NCBI RefSeq assembly: GCF_947581785.1
Contig: NZ_CANPVO010000015.1
Location: 62,001 to 126,000, forward strand
Source: Candidatus Palauibacter polyketidifaciens
GTDB lineage: Bacteria; Gemmatimonadota; Gemmatimonadetes; Palauibacterales; Palauibacteraceae
Reading direction: 5' to 3'
DNA: 64,000 nucleotides
Within the stretch, counting starts at the first letter, position 1, and each line of letters starts with the position of its first letter. A model generated the notes under the pieces. That model saw only the letters and a list, made by a program, of their open reading frames with translations, did not search any database and was not told where the DNA came from. Positions 25,898 to 36,300 of this stretch are shown here, piece by piece. Both the position numbers and the translations under genes were made by a program.

Positions 25898-26416
25898 ATG
25901 GGATTGGACGTGATCGGAATCCTGAGCGTGATGCTGGCGATCCTCGGCGTGGGCGTGACCATGGGCGGCCTCGCGCTCCGCGGCATCGGGAATCTCAAGG
26001 AGTATCTCACCAAGAGGACCGACAGGCTCTCCGACCAGTTGGAGAGCGCGCACAAGGAGCTTCGCGACGAGCTGAAAGCCGAGCTCGTCGGTCTGCGCAA
26101 CGAAGGGAGAGCCGACATCGTCGGTCTGCGCGACGAAGTGAAGGGCGACATCGTGAGTCTGCGCAGCGAGCTGAAGGGCGAGATCGCCGGTCTGCGCGAC
26201 GAAGTGAAGGGCGAGATCGCCGGTCTGCGAGACGAAGTGAAGGGCGAGATCGTCGGTCTGCGCGACGAAGTGAAGGGCGAGATCGCCGGTCTGCGAGACC
26301 GCATCGACGCCGTCCACTCGGAAGTGGTCGAGATGCGCTTAGCCATTGGCGACCGCGTGGCCAGACTCGAAGGGCGTGTGTTCGGCGTGCCCCTCACGGA
26401 TACCGGCACCGACTAG
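25898..26416 (+). CDS. One-TM protein with exact 11-residue repeats
   Basis: 172 residues from ATG 25898 (GGAAGG at 25882-25887); GTG 25880 is possible. Start MGLDVIGILSVMLAILGVGV is a membrane helix. The rest is a continuous coil whose centre is six near-identical GLRDEVKGEIA/V units. The end, RLAIGDRVARLEGRVFG, recalls other small coiled-coil proteins in this window. Eleven-residue periodicity favours a right-handed or straight coiled coil. It converges on the LRR-metzincin gene with a 42-base gap. Function unknown. Confidence 0.72.
   Translation: MGLDVIGILSVMLAILGVGVTMGGLALRGIGNLKEYLTKRTDRLSDQLESAHKELRDELKAELVGLRNEGRADIVGLRDEVKGDIVSLRSELKGEIAGLRDEVKGEIAGLRDEVKGEIVGLRDEVKGEIAGLRDRIDAVHSEVVEMRLAIGDRVARLEGRVFGVPLTDTGTD
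26090..26287 (+). repeat. Six 33-bp tandem repeats encoding GLRDEVKGEI(A/V)
   Basis: Units start GGTCTGCGCGACGAAGTGAA; the last four are almost identical at the DNA level, so the array expanded recently. Each unit adds one hendecad to the coiled coil. Confidence 0.9.
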
Positions 26417-26458
26417 CGCCGGTCGGCGGCGATTCGAGCTTGTACCGACCTCCTATCG

Positions 26459-29400
26459 TTACCGCGGGGGGGCGGCCGGGATGCCGCGGCTCACGAGAAC
26501 CTCCAGCTCCGATCCGGCCGCTCCGGCCGCCGCCAGCCCGGCCGACGCGGCGGTCCGGACGGGGTCGCCGGAGGATGGGCCGCGCAGAATGCCGAGCAGA
26601 CGGCCGCTCTCGGGATCGCGCAGGATGGCCATGGGCCGGTCCGTGGCCCGGTCCAGCGTGGTCGATCCTGCGGGGCCGGAGAGCGTGATGCTCGCGAGGC
26701 GGCCGACCCACTCGGCCGGCGCGGGCAGCGCGATGACGAAGGCCGAGCCGCCATCGCCGTCCACCGTTGCCTGCATGTCGAAGCTCAACGAGAACAACTC
26801 GTCGCCGGTCTCGGCGCGGCCCGTGAGTTCGTACTCGCCGTCCGAGGGTGGCACGGAGGGCGGGGCATCCAGCACGAAGGCGGGTTCGAGGAAGGGCTCG
26901 CCCCGCGCGTCGGCGCCGCCCCAGAGCAGAAGCGTCGTCGTCGGAGCCTGCGCGGGAACAGGACCGCGTACGGCCGCAACGCGGGACGCGCTGGCGTCGG
27001 TTTCCGTCTGGAGTCGGTAGTTCAGGGCCTTCGTGAACCCGTAGCCGCTGATCCAGTGCGGAGGACCGCAGTAGGACATGATGTCCGCCGCGCGGGGCGA
27101 TACCAGGGCCCCGCTGCCCCGGAAGTCGTATCCGCGGTTGCCGACCGTCCCATCCGGCTGCGGGAACGCCGGATCCGGGCCGCCGGCGCCGCCGCACGGC
27201 GCGTGGCGGAGACTCAGGTTGTGCCCGATTTCATGGCTGATCACGAAGGGGTCGGCCACGCTGAAGCTGTAGAAGCCGCCGATCGCGGCGATCCCCGACT
27301 GCCCGCCGATGACGTAGGCGGGCATGATGCCCATGTACCGGCCCCTTCTGCCTTCCAGGGTCCAGGCCAGGGCAGTTTCCAGATACAGGGTGACGACGTT
27401 CGTGGTCGACGTCAGGATGGGCTCGTGGGCCTTCACGTCGAGGTCCCGGACCGGGAGGAGCGTCCGCGTATGCCACAGCATTTCGTGTCCCTGCGGATCC
27501 TGCGCCATCCCCTCGGCAATGTCGACGATGGATAGATCGGAACCCGCGGCCCACACGAACGGAACGACGGTGAGGTCGAGTGCCGGCACGGCCTCCACCC
27601 GGACGCTTGCACGGCCCGTCTCGGGGATCCGCGGCGCGACCCCCAGTCCGGGATCCAGTGTGTTGGCGGGGTCGACCTCCACGACGAACTCCAGGCCCGG
27701 CTGGATGACGGATCCCGGGATCTCGATGTTCGCCGACTTGTCGAGCGCGCGCTCGGCGTCCTCCACGTCGGTGGGGATGGGGGTCCCGGAGCCGGGAATA
27801 TCGGCGACGTACGTCTCGACGCCATCGAGGTAGAACGTGGCCCGCATCGGCGGGAGGCCCTCGCTCGTGCTGCGCGAGGCCGTCACGAAGACGCGCAGCA
27901 GCGCCTCGTCGCCGGCGACGAGGGGCACGGGAAACGCCGACGACTGTATGGCCTGCGTCAGGTACGCTCCCGAGCCGCGCGCCGCCTTGCACGCCCGCAC
28001 CTGTGCCAGCTGAACGCCGGACAGCCATGCCTGAAAACCGGCGTCGGCGTTCGCGCACAGATCCGTACCGTTCAGCAGGAGTTCCTGCAGCCCGGTCAGA
28101 GCCGTCAGCCGCTCGGGCAGCGGCCCGGACAGTCCCGGGTTGTTCGTCAGGTGGAGCTGTCGGAGCGAGGCGAGGTCGCCCAGTTCCTCCGGCAGCGGGC
28201 CGGTCAGCCGGTTCCCGATCACCGACAGCACGCGCAACCGGGACAGAGCGCCGAGTTCCGCCGGGATCGGGCCCGCCAGGTCGTTGTTGTAGAGGTACAG
28301 CTCCGTGACGTTCGGCAGGCGGCCCAGTTCGGGCGGGATCGGCCCCGTCAGGTCGTTGTGGTAGAGGTAAAGCCGGGCGAGGTTCGACAAGCCGCCCAGT
28401 TCGGCCGGAATCGGTCCCGTCAGGTTGTTGCCGTTGAGAAACAGACTCGTCAGTCCGGACAGGCCGCCCAGCGAGGGCGGAATCGGGCCCGTCAGATCGT
28501 TGGAGCCGAGGGCCAGCGCCGTCAGAGCGGGGAGGCTGCCGAGTTCGGGCGGAATCGATCCCGTCAGGCCGTTGTACGAAAGGTCCAGCACCGTGAGGCG
28601 GGAGAGGCGGCTCAGTTCGGGCGGGATCGGGCCCCTCAAGCCGCTGAACCTGAGGTTCAGCACGGTCAGGCGGGAGAGGCCGCCCAGCTCGGGCGGGATC
28701 GATGCCGTCAGGCCGTTGGATCCGAGGTTCAGCGTTGTCAGGCGAGAGAGGTTGCCCAGTCCGGGGGGGATGGGTCCGGTCAGGTCGTTGAACGCGAGGT
28801 CCAGCACCACGAGGTAGGAAAGGCCGCCCAGTGCGGGCGGAATCCGCCCCGTAAGGTCGTTGGAGCGCAGCTCCAGCGTCGTGAGGCCGGACAGGTTGCC
28901 CAGCTCCGCCGGGATGCGTCCCGTGAGGCTGTTGGCCCGGAGGTCCAGCCGGGCAAGGTTGGAGAGGCCGCCCAGCTCCGGCGGCACCAGCCCCGTCAGG
29001 TTGTTGGAGGCGAGAGACAGCCCGACGACACGGCCATCGGCGTCCAGCGTCACCCCCGCCCATTCGTTGAGCGGCCGGTCGGAAAGCCAGTTTGCATGGT
29101 CCGCCCAGCGGGGGCCGCCGGTCGCCTCGTAGAGCAGCGCCAGGATCTCCCGGTCGTCGAGGGCCGAGCACGCCGTGCCCGTGCCCTCGTGCGACGGAAT
29201 CGCGCCCAGCCATGCGCCGAACGATCTGGCGGGCGAGATGCAGAGTCCGGTGTCCGCATAGTGAAGTTCCCGCAGGGAGAGCGCGGACAGCGACAGGGGC
29301 AGCGGACCCTCCAGCCCGGGGTTCCCGCCGATCCTGAGCGACGTCAGGCTGCTGAGCTGCCCCAGCCGCGCGGGCACGCGGCCGGTCATCCCGTTGTCCG

Positions 29401-30523
29401 CGAGGTCGACGCGGACCACCCGCCCGAGGGAGTCGGAGTCGATGCCGTGCCAGTCGCCCAGCGGGCCGTCTCCGAGCCACCCGTCCGAGCGGATCCAGTC
29501 CGTCCCGCCGCCGGCCTCGTACAGCGACGCGAGCACGGCCCGGTCGCGCGCATCGCAGAGCGGGCCCACGTAGACCTCGAGGCCCGCGAGCCAGGCCCGA
29601 AAGTCCGCCGACCCGGAGACGCAGAGGCCGTCGTTGCTCTCGAAGTGCAGCGTCTGGAACCGCTCGAGCTCCAGGAACCCCGCCGGGATCGACCCGGCGA
29701 GCCGGTTCCTCTCGAGCCCCAGCCTCCGGAGGTTGCGCAGGTTGCTCAACTCGGGCGGTATCGGCCCGGTCAGATCGTTCCGGCGCAGCCGAAGGACCTC
29801 GAGGCGGCCGAGCGCGCCCAGCTCCGGCGGAATCCCACCCCTCAGTTGGTTTACGCCGAGGTTCAGGCTCTCCAGGCTGGCCAGCCGGCCCAGTGCGGGC
29901 GGAATCCGCCCCGCCAGCCTGTTACGCTCTAGATCGAGCGTCTCCAGGCGCACCAGACGTCCGAGTTCCGGCGGAATCGACCCGACCAGGTTGCTCGCCG
30001 AGAGCCGCAGCGCGGTGACGCGGCCGTCCGCGGCGGTCGTCACGCCGTGCCACTCCCCGATCGGCCGATCCGACAGCCAACCCCCGTTTTCGAGCCATCC
30101 GGCGCCGTTCGTGGCTTCGTAGAGCGCGACGAGCACGGCCCGGTCCGCCTGGGCCACCGTGACCGTCGAGCTTCCCGCTGCGGAACCCGCCGTGGCCGTG
30201 ATCGTGGCCGTCCCGTTGCCCACCGCCGTCACGAGACCCGACGCGCTGACCGTCGCCACTCCGGGGCTGCCGGATGTCCAGGTCACCGCAGCCCCCGCCA
30301 TCACCTGCCCGTTCTGGTCGCGGACCTCCGCCGCGAGCTGCACCGTCGCGCCGAGCGCGGCCAACTCGGCCGCGGCCGGGCTGACCGCGACCGTCGTCGC
30401 CCGTGGGGGATCCGGGGGTGGAGGCGGCGGAGGCACCGGATCGGTGGTCGAATCGCCGCAGCCCGCCAGCCACCCTGGACCCGCCAGGACGGCCCCGAGA
30501 ACGAACGTTCGACGAAGGCTCAT
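26459..30523 (-). CDS. Giant lipoprotein: Ig-like domain, LRRs and metzincin protease
   Basis: 1354 residues. ATG 30523 (GGGAG upstream) gives a lipoprotein signal peptide with LAGC (Cys22). Order: Pro-rich linker; Ig-like group 2 domain (TTVAVSPAAAELAALGATVQ to about 120); three LRR blocks (about 155-310, 370-430, 490-820) of the plant-type 24-residue repeat LTGPIPPELG.L..L..L.L..N, each block led by a conserved LYEATNG...W.....W.S..PI.EWHGV cap; a beta-rich region; a zinc protease site HEIGHNLSLRH (His near 1096) with Met-turn DIMSYCG (~1146), i.e. metzincin; and a C-terminal domain shared with the 8319-8900 protein. Probably surface-exposed, with LRRs for target binding and the protease for cleavage. 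Substrate unknown. Confidence 0.92.
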   Translation of the reverse strand: MSLRRTFVLGAVLAGPGWLAGCGDSTTDPVPPPPPPPDPPRATTVAVSPAAAELAALGATVQLAAEVRDQNGQVMAGAAVTWTSGSPGVATVSASGLVTAVGNGTATITATAGSAAGSSTVTVAQADRAVLVALYEATNGAGWLENGGWLSDRPIGEWHGVTTAADGRVTALRLSASNLVGSIPPELGRLVRLETLDLERNRLAGRIPPALGRLASLESLNLGVNQLRGGIPPELGALGRLEVLRLRRNDLTGPIPPELSNLRNLRRLGLERNRLAGSIPAGFLELERFQTLHFESNDGLCVSGSADFRAWLAGLEVYVGPLCDARDRAVLASLYEAGGGTDWIRSDGWLGDGPLGDWHGIDSDSLGRVVRVDLADNGMTGRVPARLGQLSSLTSLRIGGNPGLEGPLPLSLSALSLRELHYADTGLCISPARSFGAWLGAIPSHEGTGTACSALDDREILALLYEATGGPRWADHANWLSDRPLNEWAGVTLDADGRVVGLSLASNNLTGLVPPELGGLSNLARLDLRANSLTGRIPAELGNLSGLTTLELRSNDLTGRIPPALGGLSYLVVLDLAFNDLTGPIPPGLGNLSRLTTLNLGSNGLTASIPPELGGLSRLTVLNLRFSGLRGPIPPELSRLSRLTVLDLSYNGLTGSIPPELGSLPALTALALGSNDLTGPIPPSLGGLSGLTSLFLNGNNLTGPIPAELGGLSNLARLYLYHNDLTGPIPPELGRLPNVTELYLYNNDLAGPIPAELGALSRLRVLSVIGNRLTGPLPEELGDLASLRQLHLTNNPGLSGPLPERLTALTGLQELLLNGTDLCANADAGFQAWLSGVQLAQVRACKAARGSGAYLTQAIQSSAFPVPLVAGDEALLRVFVTASRSTSEGLPPMRATFYLDGVETYVADIPGSGTPIPTDVEDAERALDKSANIEIPGSVIQPGLEFVVEVDPANTLDPGLGVAPRIPETGRASVRVEAVPALDLTVVPFVWAAGSDLSIVDIAEGMAQDPQGHEMLWHTRTLLPVRDLDVKAHEPILTSTTNVVTLYLETALAWTLEGRRGRYMGIMPAYVIGGQSGIAAIGGFYSFSVADPFVISHEIGHNLSLRHAPCGGAGGPDPAFPQPDGTVGNRGYDFRGSGALVSPRAADIMSYCGPPHWISGYGFTKALNYRLQTETDASASRVAAVRGPVPAQAPTTTLLLWGGADARGEPFLEPAFVLDAPPSVPPSDGEYELTGRAETGDELFSLSFDMQATVDGDGGSAFVIALPAPAEWVGRLASITLSGPAGSTTLDRATDRPMAILRDPESGRLLGILRGPSSGDPVRTAASAGLAAAGAAGSELEVLVSRGIPAAPPR

Positions 30524-30616
30524 TTTACTCCCGAAGGACAACCCCCTGGGCGTGGGTCGCACCCATGGCGCCCCGGTTCACCAGCCAGATGTCGACCAGC
30601 CGTTCCAGAAGATCAC

Positions 30617-33190
30617 TCACGGTCGTTCTCTGATGGCGGTCGGGTCGTGGGAGAGGCCGGACAGGAGCGCCGGGATGTCCGCCGGCCCTCCGTTACACCG
30701 CTGGAGGACGTCGAAGATCTTGTCCCGGGCGTCGATGCCCCCGCGATAGATCGCCGTCGTGGCGCCGCCGGGAAGCGGCCACTCGATCGAGACCTCCTGA
30801 TTCTCGAGGCTCAGCGCAACGAGGAAGTCGACGCGTTGCTCGCCGTCGATGCGGGCCGTCCACACGCCCCAGGGCGGGAACTGGTGCATGCCGATCTGGT
30901 CCACGGGCCTGAGCGGCGCCACGAGCCACTGCGCGGGGACGAGCGTGGTATGGCGGGCGTTGAAGCCGGCGCCTCCCTCGAGCCGCGCGCCGCCGGATAT
31001 GAAGGCGAAATCCACCGACGCGTAGGTGGCGGTGCAGAAGACGGCCACCTGGCTCACGATCCCCAACCCGCCGAGGTCCGGCTCGTGGGCGGACACAACC
31101 TGCCAGCCGCTCTCCTCGCCCAGCTTCATCGGCTCGATCGTCCACGACTCGGGAGCGAATACCATCTCCGTCGACGTGCACTCCGACAGTACCGCCTCCA
31201 GGGCGTCGCGTTCGGCCTCGTCCACGGTGAGTTCGTACTTGCGGCGCACGGCCACGACAGCACCCGCGTACCAGCAGCGGTTGAAGTCCGGCAGCCACTC
31301 CGCCGCGTCGTTCTCCGCCTTCACGCCGCGGTCCAGCGTCGGCGATGCCAGGGTGAGGTTCACGAGATCGCGGGCGAACGCCCTGCGCTGGGTCCTGCCC
31401 CACGTGCACCCGCCGGAATCGTGCACCTCCGTCTTGGACACGATGTGGTCGACGGAGACGTCCAGGAGGCCCCCGTAGTAGATCCCCGTATAAGGAGTGT
31501 AGATGCGGTCATCCATCGCGGCCACGATCTCCACGGCCAGCGCGTCAGGATGCCGGTAGTCCTCCGGATCGTAGGTAGAGCAGCGGTCCTCGGGCTCGAC
31601 CACGAGCCCGCGCCACGTCCCCGGCGGCGCGGCGGCCCTGACCCATACCGTAGTTGAAGAGGCGGTTGCTGGTTCGGCGATGATGATGGTCAGCGTGTCG
31701 CCGGATACGGCATACGAGCCCTCGCCGGACACCTGCCCGGTCTGCTCCCAGCGTCGGTCGCCATGCACGGTATACGAGCCCTGGTCCGTGATGACGCTGG
31801 CCGGGGTGGTCACGGTCACGCCGTAGCGACCGACCGCGGAGGTGCCGACGGGCGCCCGCTGATCCAGTTCCAGCGTGCCCGAGACCGTAGGCCGGGTGAG
31901 TTCGACACCGCCCGTCGCCGCGCCGATGATGCTCTCGAGTCCGTAGTAGCCCGTGAGATCCGGCGGCGGCGGCGGCGGCGAGACCGTGATTTCGGTCGTT
32001 CCCTCCGCGACGCCGGAGACCGCGGCGATCGTCGCCGCCCCCTCGGCCAGCGCCTTCACGAGGCCCGTTTCGTTCACCGATGCGATGGTCGTATCGCTCG
32101 AGGTCCAGGTGAATGTGACCCCCGCAATCGCGTGTTGGTTGGCGTCGGTGGCCGTCGCGGCCAGGCGCACGGTATCTCCGGGAGAGAGGGTCGCCATCTG
32201 CGGCAGAACCTCCACCGCAGCCGCCCGTTGCACCACCACGAGCGACGCCCTTCCCGACGCTCCGTCCGACGTTGCCCTGATGTCCGCGCTTCCGTTGTCC
32301 ACGGCCGTCGCCAGACCGTCCTCGTCCACCGTCACGACGCTTTCGTCGGTGGACGACCACATGAACTCCGCGTCCGCCACCACGTGGCCGTTCGCGTCCA
32401 CTGCCTCGGCCGCGAGGCGCACGGTGTCGCCCAGCGCCGTCAGCGTGTCGGCAGCGGGCGAAACGTCGACCGAACTCGCCATCTGATCCACGTGGACGAG
32501 GGCCGTGCCGGACGCGTTCCCCGATGTCGCCGTGATCGTCGCCTCGCCGTTGCCGACTGCCGTCACACGGCCGTTCGCGCCCACGGTCGCAACTGATGTT
32601 TCCCCGCTCGACCAGACCACGGACACCCCGGACACCGGGCGGCCGAGCTGGTCCAGCACTTCGGCCGAGAACTGCACGGTTTGGCCGACCGCCGTAAGCG
32701 TGGCCGTCCCGGGCGTCACCGTCAGTCGCGTGGGCGCGACCGCCGTCACCTCGACCGCGAAGGTCACCGACGCCGACAGACCGCCCGGATCCGTCGCCGT
32801 AATCGTGATCGCTGCTGCGCCCGGCGAGACACCCGTCACCGACAGCTCACTACCCGAGAACGTGGCCGCCGCAACGGCTTCGTTGGAGGAGCGCGCCGTG
32901 TACGTAAGAGCGTCTCCGTCCGGGTCCGAAAATGCCCCCGTGACATCCACCGTGATGGTCACGCCTTCGATCACCGTCTGGTCGGGGATCGGTGCCGCCG
33001 CCATCGGGGGCCCGTTCGCCGGAGTGGGCGGCGTGGGTTCCACCGAGTCGCCGCCGCCACAGGCAGCGGCGACAGCGGCGACTCCGATCAGAAGGCGTAT
33101 CCTCGCCGACGCGCGCGGGTGGCTGTCGCGGAGATGGGTGCTGAGGCGATCGCGCTGTGTCGAGTCCGGGGTCCACTCACGGTCATGCAT
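30617..33190 (-). CDS. Lipoprotein with Ig-like repeats and an HNH (DUF1524-type) nuclease domain
   Basis: 857 residues. The signal peptide ends in AAAC (Cys44). A Thr/Pro linker is followed by a cadherin/Ig-like repeat (PDQTVIEGVTITVDVTGAF...) and three BIG2-type repeats (LTVTPGTATLTAVGQTVQFS; DVSPAADTLTALGDTVRLA; LPQMATLSPGDTVRLAA) up to about residue 400. Near 535-670 lies a segment with VSVDHIVSKTEVHDSGGCTW, RRAFARDLVNLTLASPTLDR, VKAENDAAEWLPDFNRCWYA: the D-H-V/I, N, and W-P...C-Y pattern of GmrSD-C/DUF1524 HNH nucleases. Beyond it is an unrecognised 190-residue domain. It may be a surface DNase; no signal other than export is seen. Between two other giant lipoprotein genes on the same strand. 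Confidence 0.85.
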   Translation of the reverse strand: MHDREWTPDSTQRDRLSTHLRDSHPRASARIRLLIGVAAVAAACGGGDSVEPTPPTPANGPPMAAAPIPDQTVIEGVTITVDVTGAFSDPDGDALTYTARSSNEAVAAATFSGSELSVTGVSPGAAAITITATDPGGLSASVTFAVEVTAVAPTRLTVTPGTATLTAVGQTVQFSAEVLDQLGRPVSGVSVVWSSGETSVATVGANGRVTAVGNGEATITATSGNASGTALVHVDQMASSVDVSPAADTLTALGDTVRLAAEAVDANGHVVADAEFMWSSTDESVVTVDEDGLATAVDNGSADIRATSDGASGRASLVVVQRAAAVEVLPQMATLSPGDTVRLAATATDANQHAIAGVTFTWTSSDTTIASVNETGLVKALAEGAATIAAVSGVAEGTTEITVSPPPPPPDLTGYYGLESIIGAATGGVELTRPTVSGTLELDQRAPVGTSAVGRYGVTVTTPASVITDQGSYTVHGDRRWEQTGQVSGEGSYAVSGDTLTIIIAEPATASSTTVWVRAAAPPGTWRGLVVEPEDRCSTYDPEDYRHPDALAVEIVAAMDDRIYTPYTGIYYGGLLDVSVDHIVSKTEVHDSGGCTWGRTQRRAFARDLVNLTLASPTLDRGVKAENDAAEWLPDFNRCWYAGAVVAVRRKYELTVDEAERDALEAVLSECTSTEMVFAPESWTIEPMKLGEESGWQVVSAHEPDLGGLGIVSQVAVFCTATYASVDFAFISGGARLEGGAGFNARHTTLVPAQWLVAPLRPVDQIGMHQFPPWGVWTARIDGEQRVDFLVALSLENQEVSIEWPLPGGATTAIYRGGIDARDKIFDVLQRCNGGPADIPALLSGLSHDPTAIRERP

Positions 33191-33230
33191 CGTGTTCTCA
33201 CCATGAAGGGGCGGGATGGAGTGTGTCTAG

Positions 33231-33269
33231 GAAAAGAGAGGGGCCCGGCGCAGGCGCCGGGCCCCTCTC
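33231..33269 (-). terminator. Strong intrinsic terminator
   Basis: A perfect 16-bp inverted repeat (33236-33251 and 33254-33269) is followed on the minus strand by TTTTC (33235-33231). It lies 43 bases past the stop of the 33312-36932 gene. Confidence 0.88.
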
Positions 33270-33311
33270 CAACTTCGACCGGTACTGACGCCGCTTTCGC
33301 GGCTCCGGCGG

Positions 33312-36300
33312 TTACGAGTCGTCGTTGTCGGTGATCGCCAGCTTGACGCTACCGAAGGTGTACGCCTTGGCTCCGATAGTGACGTTGGCGGCCGTGAACT
33401 CGATCGTCTCGCCATCGTCGTCGTCGGCGTCATCCAAGATCGTCACCGTCGTGGTCGCCGTACCGACCGTTCCTCCCGCATCGATCCTAAGCTCCACGGG
33501 GGTCGTGGCCGTGTAGTCGGTGTCCGCAACAGCCCCATCAGCACCGGCAATCGCTACCGAGGCGGTGACGATCCCGCTCACCGCGCTCTTCGCCGTGGCC
33601 GTGATCGTGAGGGTTACAGCACCGTCACCCTCAGCCGCGGCGGACTGACTCAGCGACAGCTGAATGTCCGGATCGTCGTCGATGATCATGATCTCCGCCG
33701 GCGCGTAGTACACCGCGGCGGGAGCGCTTCCGCTGACGTTTACCGAGATCGAATCGTTCTGCTCGTCCTGGTTGCCGTCATCGGTGGCATCCACTTCGAC
33801 GGTGTCCGTCACCGACGTCATACCGGCAGGGATCGTCATGTCGATCGCAGTGATGGCCGTGAAATCATCCGCGGTCGCAGCCCCGCCAGCAGTGAACTGC
33901 ACGCTGATTGGGCTGGCGTTGGGGGCCCCCGTCAAGGTCACCGCCACCTTCACGGCATCGTCATCCTCGCGCACCGACGGCGTATTCACGGAGATCGCGT
34001 AGTCGTCGTCCATCACGCGCACCGCGAAGTCGGTGTCGTCAAAGCCCGTCGCCTTATGGGTCAGGCTGTGCATCTCGGACATGATGTTCAGGTCGTGCGC
34101 GTTGGTGACTGCCACCGAGACCGTATCCGTCGCCGACGCGAACTCCAGCGTGCCGCCGCCGGACTCCGCCGCCGTCACGGTCGCCGGGCCATCGATCATC
34201 AGCGCGAGCGGGTACGTCGCACTCGACGGCGCATCCTTCAGCGTGACGTGGTAGACGTTATCGGTCGTCGCGCCCTCGCCCACGCTCAGCGAATCGGCAG
34301 CCGTCGCCGTCGCTGGATCCGCGTCGTCCGTTCGCGTCTGGAACTCGAACGTCGGACCCGGAGGTGGCGGTGCCGGACCTTCCGGCCACTGCACGCTGAA
34401 CTGGCCGACATCGTACAGCGCGCCGTTGCCGTCGCCCCGGCCGTCGCTATCCGTGGCCGAGTCTTCGACATCGAGGAGGAAGCAGTACGTCTCGGGACCG
34501 GCGCCCGTACCCGTGGGCCTCCGGATCGTGAACGACTCATCGAACTCGATCGAGTTCGTGTCGTTCTCGAGATCCCGCTTGTTGCGGGCCACGCGACCCG
34601 TCCGGCCCTGCGAGAGCGTATCGCCGGATGCGCAGGCGTCGCCGGCTGCCGCGATCTTCCGGATGCTCAGCTCCGCTTTCTGGATCACGGAACCGTCGGA
34701 GATGACGCCGCCGACGGTCGCGAGCACGGAGGGCGAATTGGTGAAGCCGATGTCCGACTGGCTCTTGCTCACCACGAACTCCGGATCCTTCGTGTCGCGC
34801 ACGAAGGTGAAGCTCGTCACCCCGTAGTTGGCGGGCGATGAGCCGTCCGGAACCGCGACGGACACCGTGTGCCTGCCGTCCTCACCGGCCGAAGCGCCCA
34901 CCCGCGAGGTGCGGCCGACATGCGTCGGAATCATGACCAGTCCGTCGCTCTCCGACACGAAGCTGTCGCCGATCCAGTAGGCGCGGCTACGGCTGGAACC
35001 GGCCCAGGCGAGGATTCCGGCGGCATTGACGCCGGTGCCCGCTTCGCCCGTCTCGAGATCGGGATCCTCGACTTCGAACGTGAGCATGGAGCCGCCCTTC
35101 AGCACCAGCACCTCGTCGGGCTCCTGATCGTCGATCACGGGACTCCCTCGGTCGACGCCGAAGTGCCCGGCCGTCTGGATCCGAACCGTGCTCATGCTCC
35201 TCGAGTTCCCCAGCGGGTCGGTCAGAGACTGCAGCTCGGCGGTGTAGCAATCCACGCCGCCATCGTCGCTCAGCTCTCCGGCGACCGCATCGTCCTCGGG
35301 GATGTCGCCGACCACGTTGGCGTCGTCGACCACGGCCACGAACGGCGTGCCCGCGCCCGCCCGGCCGCCGTCAACGTTGGCCCCGACGGAGCAGTCACCG
35401 ACCGCGATGACCTGGGTGTTGTTTCCTCTCGCACCACCGGAACCCATTTCAGTGACGTTGGAGACGGAGACGCTCTGCGCCCGGCCGCTCTTCACGTCGG
35501 AGTAGTATGTCCCCGCGACGACGGCTGCACCGCCGATCTGCACTTCGGATGGCGCGTCTGCGCCACCGAGCCGCGGCGAAGCGAAGTCGAAGTAGACCGG
35601 GCCGATCTTGGTCAGGTCGTTCTCCATGTCGCCCGGCATGAACTTGTCCGTGATGTCGAGCCCGTCGGGATCGCTGATCGTGCCGTCCTGGATGATCCAG
35701 TGCCCGCCGTGACCGTCCATTGCCCGGTCCTCGGTGAGGGCGTTCTGGCTCGACAGAACCGTCCACGTGAACGGCGCTTCGCTGTCCGTGCGACGTGCGC
35801 CGTTGTACTCGCCGTAGCGCCCCGTCCGGTGGGTCCGGAAGGACAGGTTGTCACCGTACGAGCCGTCGCCCTTCATCGTGTCCGTCATGCCACGCAGGCC
35901 GATCGCACCAACCATCGTCCCATCGAAGGCCACCGGACACACGTCGAACGTGTTCAAGTTGTCGTCGCTGGAAGGACCGCCGTAGTACGTCACGCCCGAA
36001 ACGACGAGCGACGTGCCACCGGGATTGTGATCGATCATCACGTAGTTGGAGTTCTTCAACGTGATCATCTGGGTGGCGAGGGCCTCGCGTGTCGACCCGT
36101 CGGACGTCGTGATCCGCGCGCCGAGTTCGTGCACTCCGTTGGCAAACCGGGGATCGAGCTGCATGCCCATGCACTCGCCGGCCACCTGGTCGGTGTCGAA
36201 GAAGCACTCGATCTCGACCGAGCTGCCGGAGTCGGCAACACCCGGCACCACGCCGGTCGGTGCGGCGGCATCGCTCGAAGCGCCGCGACAGGAGATGACC

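Noticed and set aside
26090-26287. 33-bp repeats as a possible CRISPR array
   Set aside because: No spacers: units are contiguous, in frame and encode a coiled coil. The same holds for 40881-41012.
28151-29932. 593-codon plus-strand frame with a repetitive QFGRDR-type pattern
   Set aside because: The periodicity is just the mirror of the LRR repeats on the minus strand.
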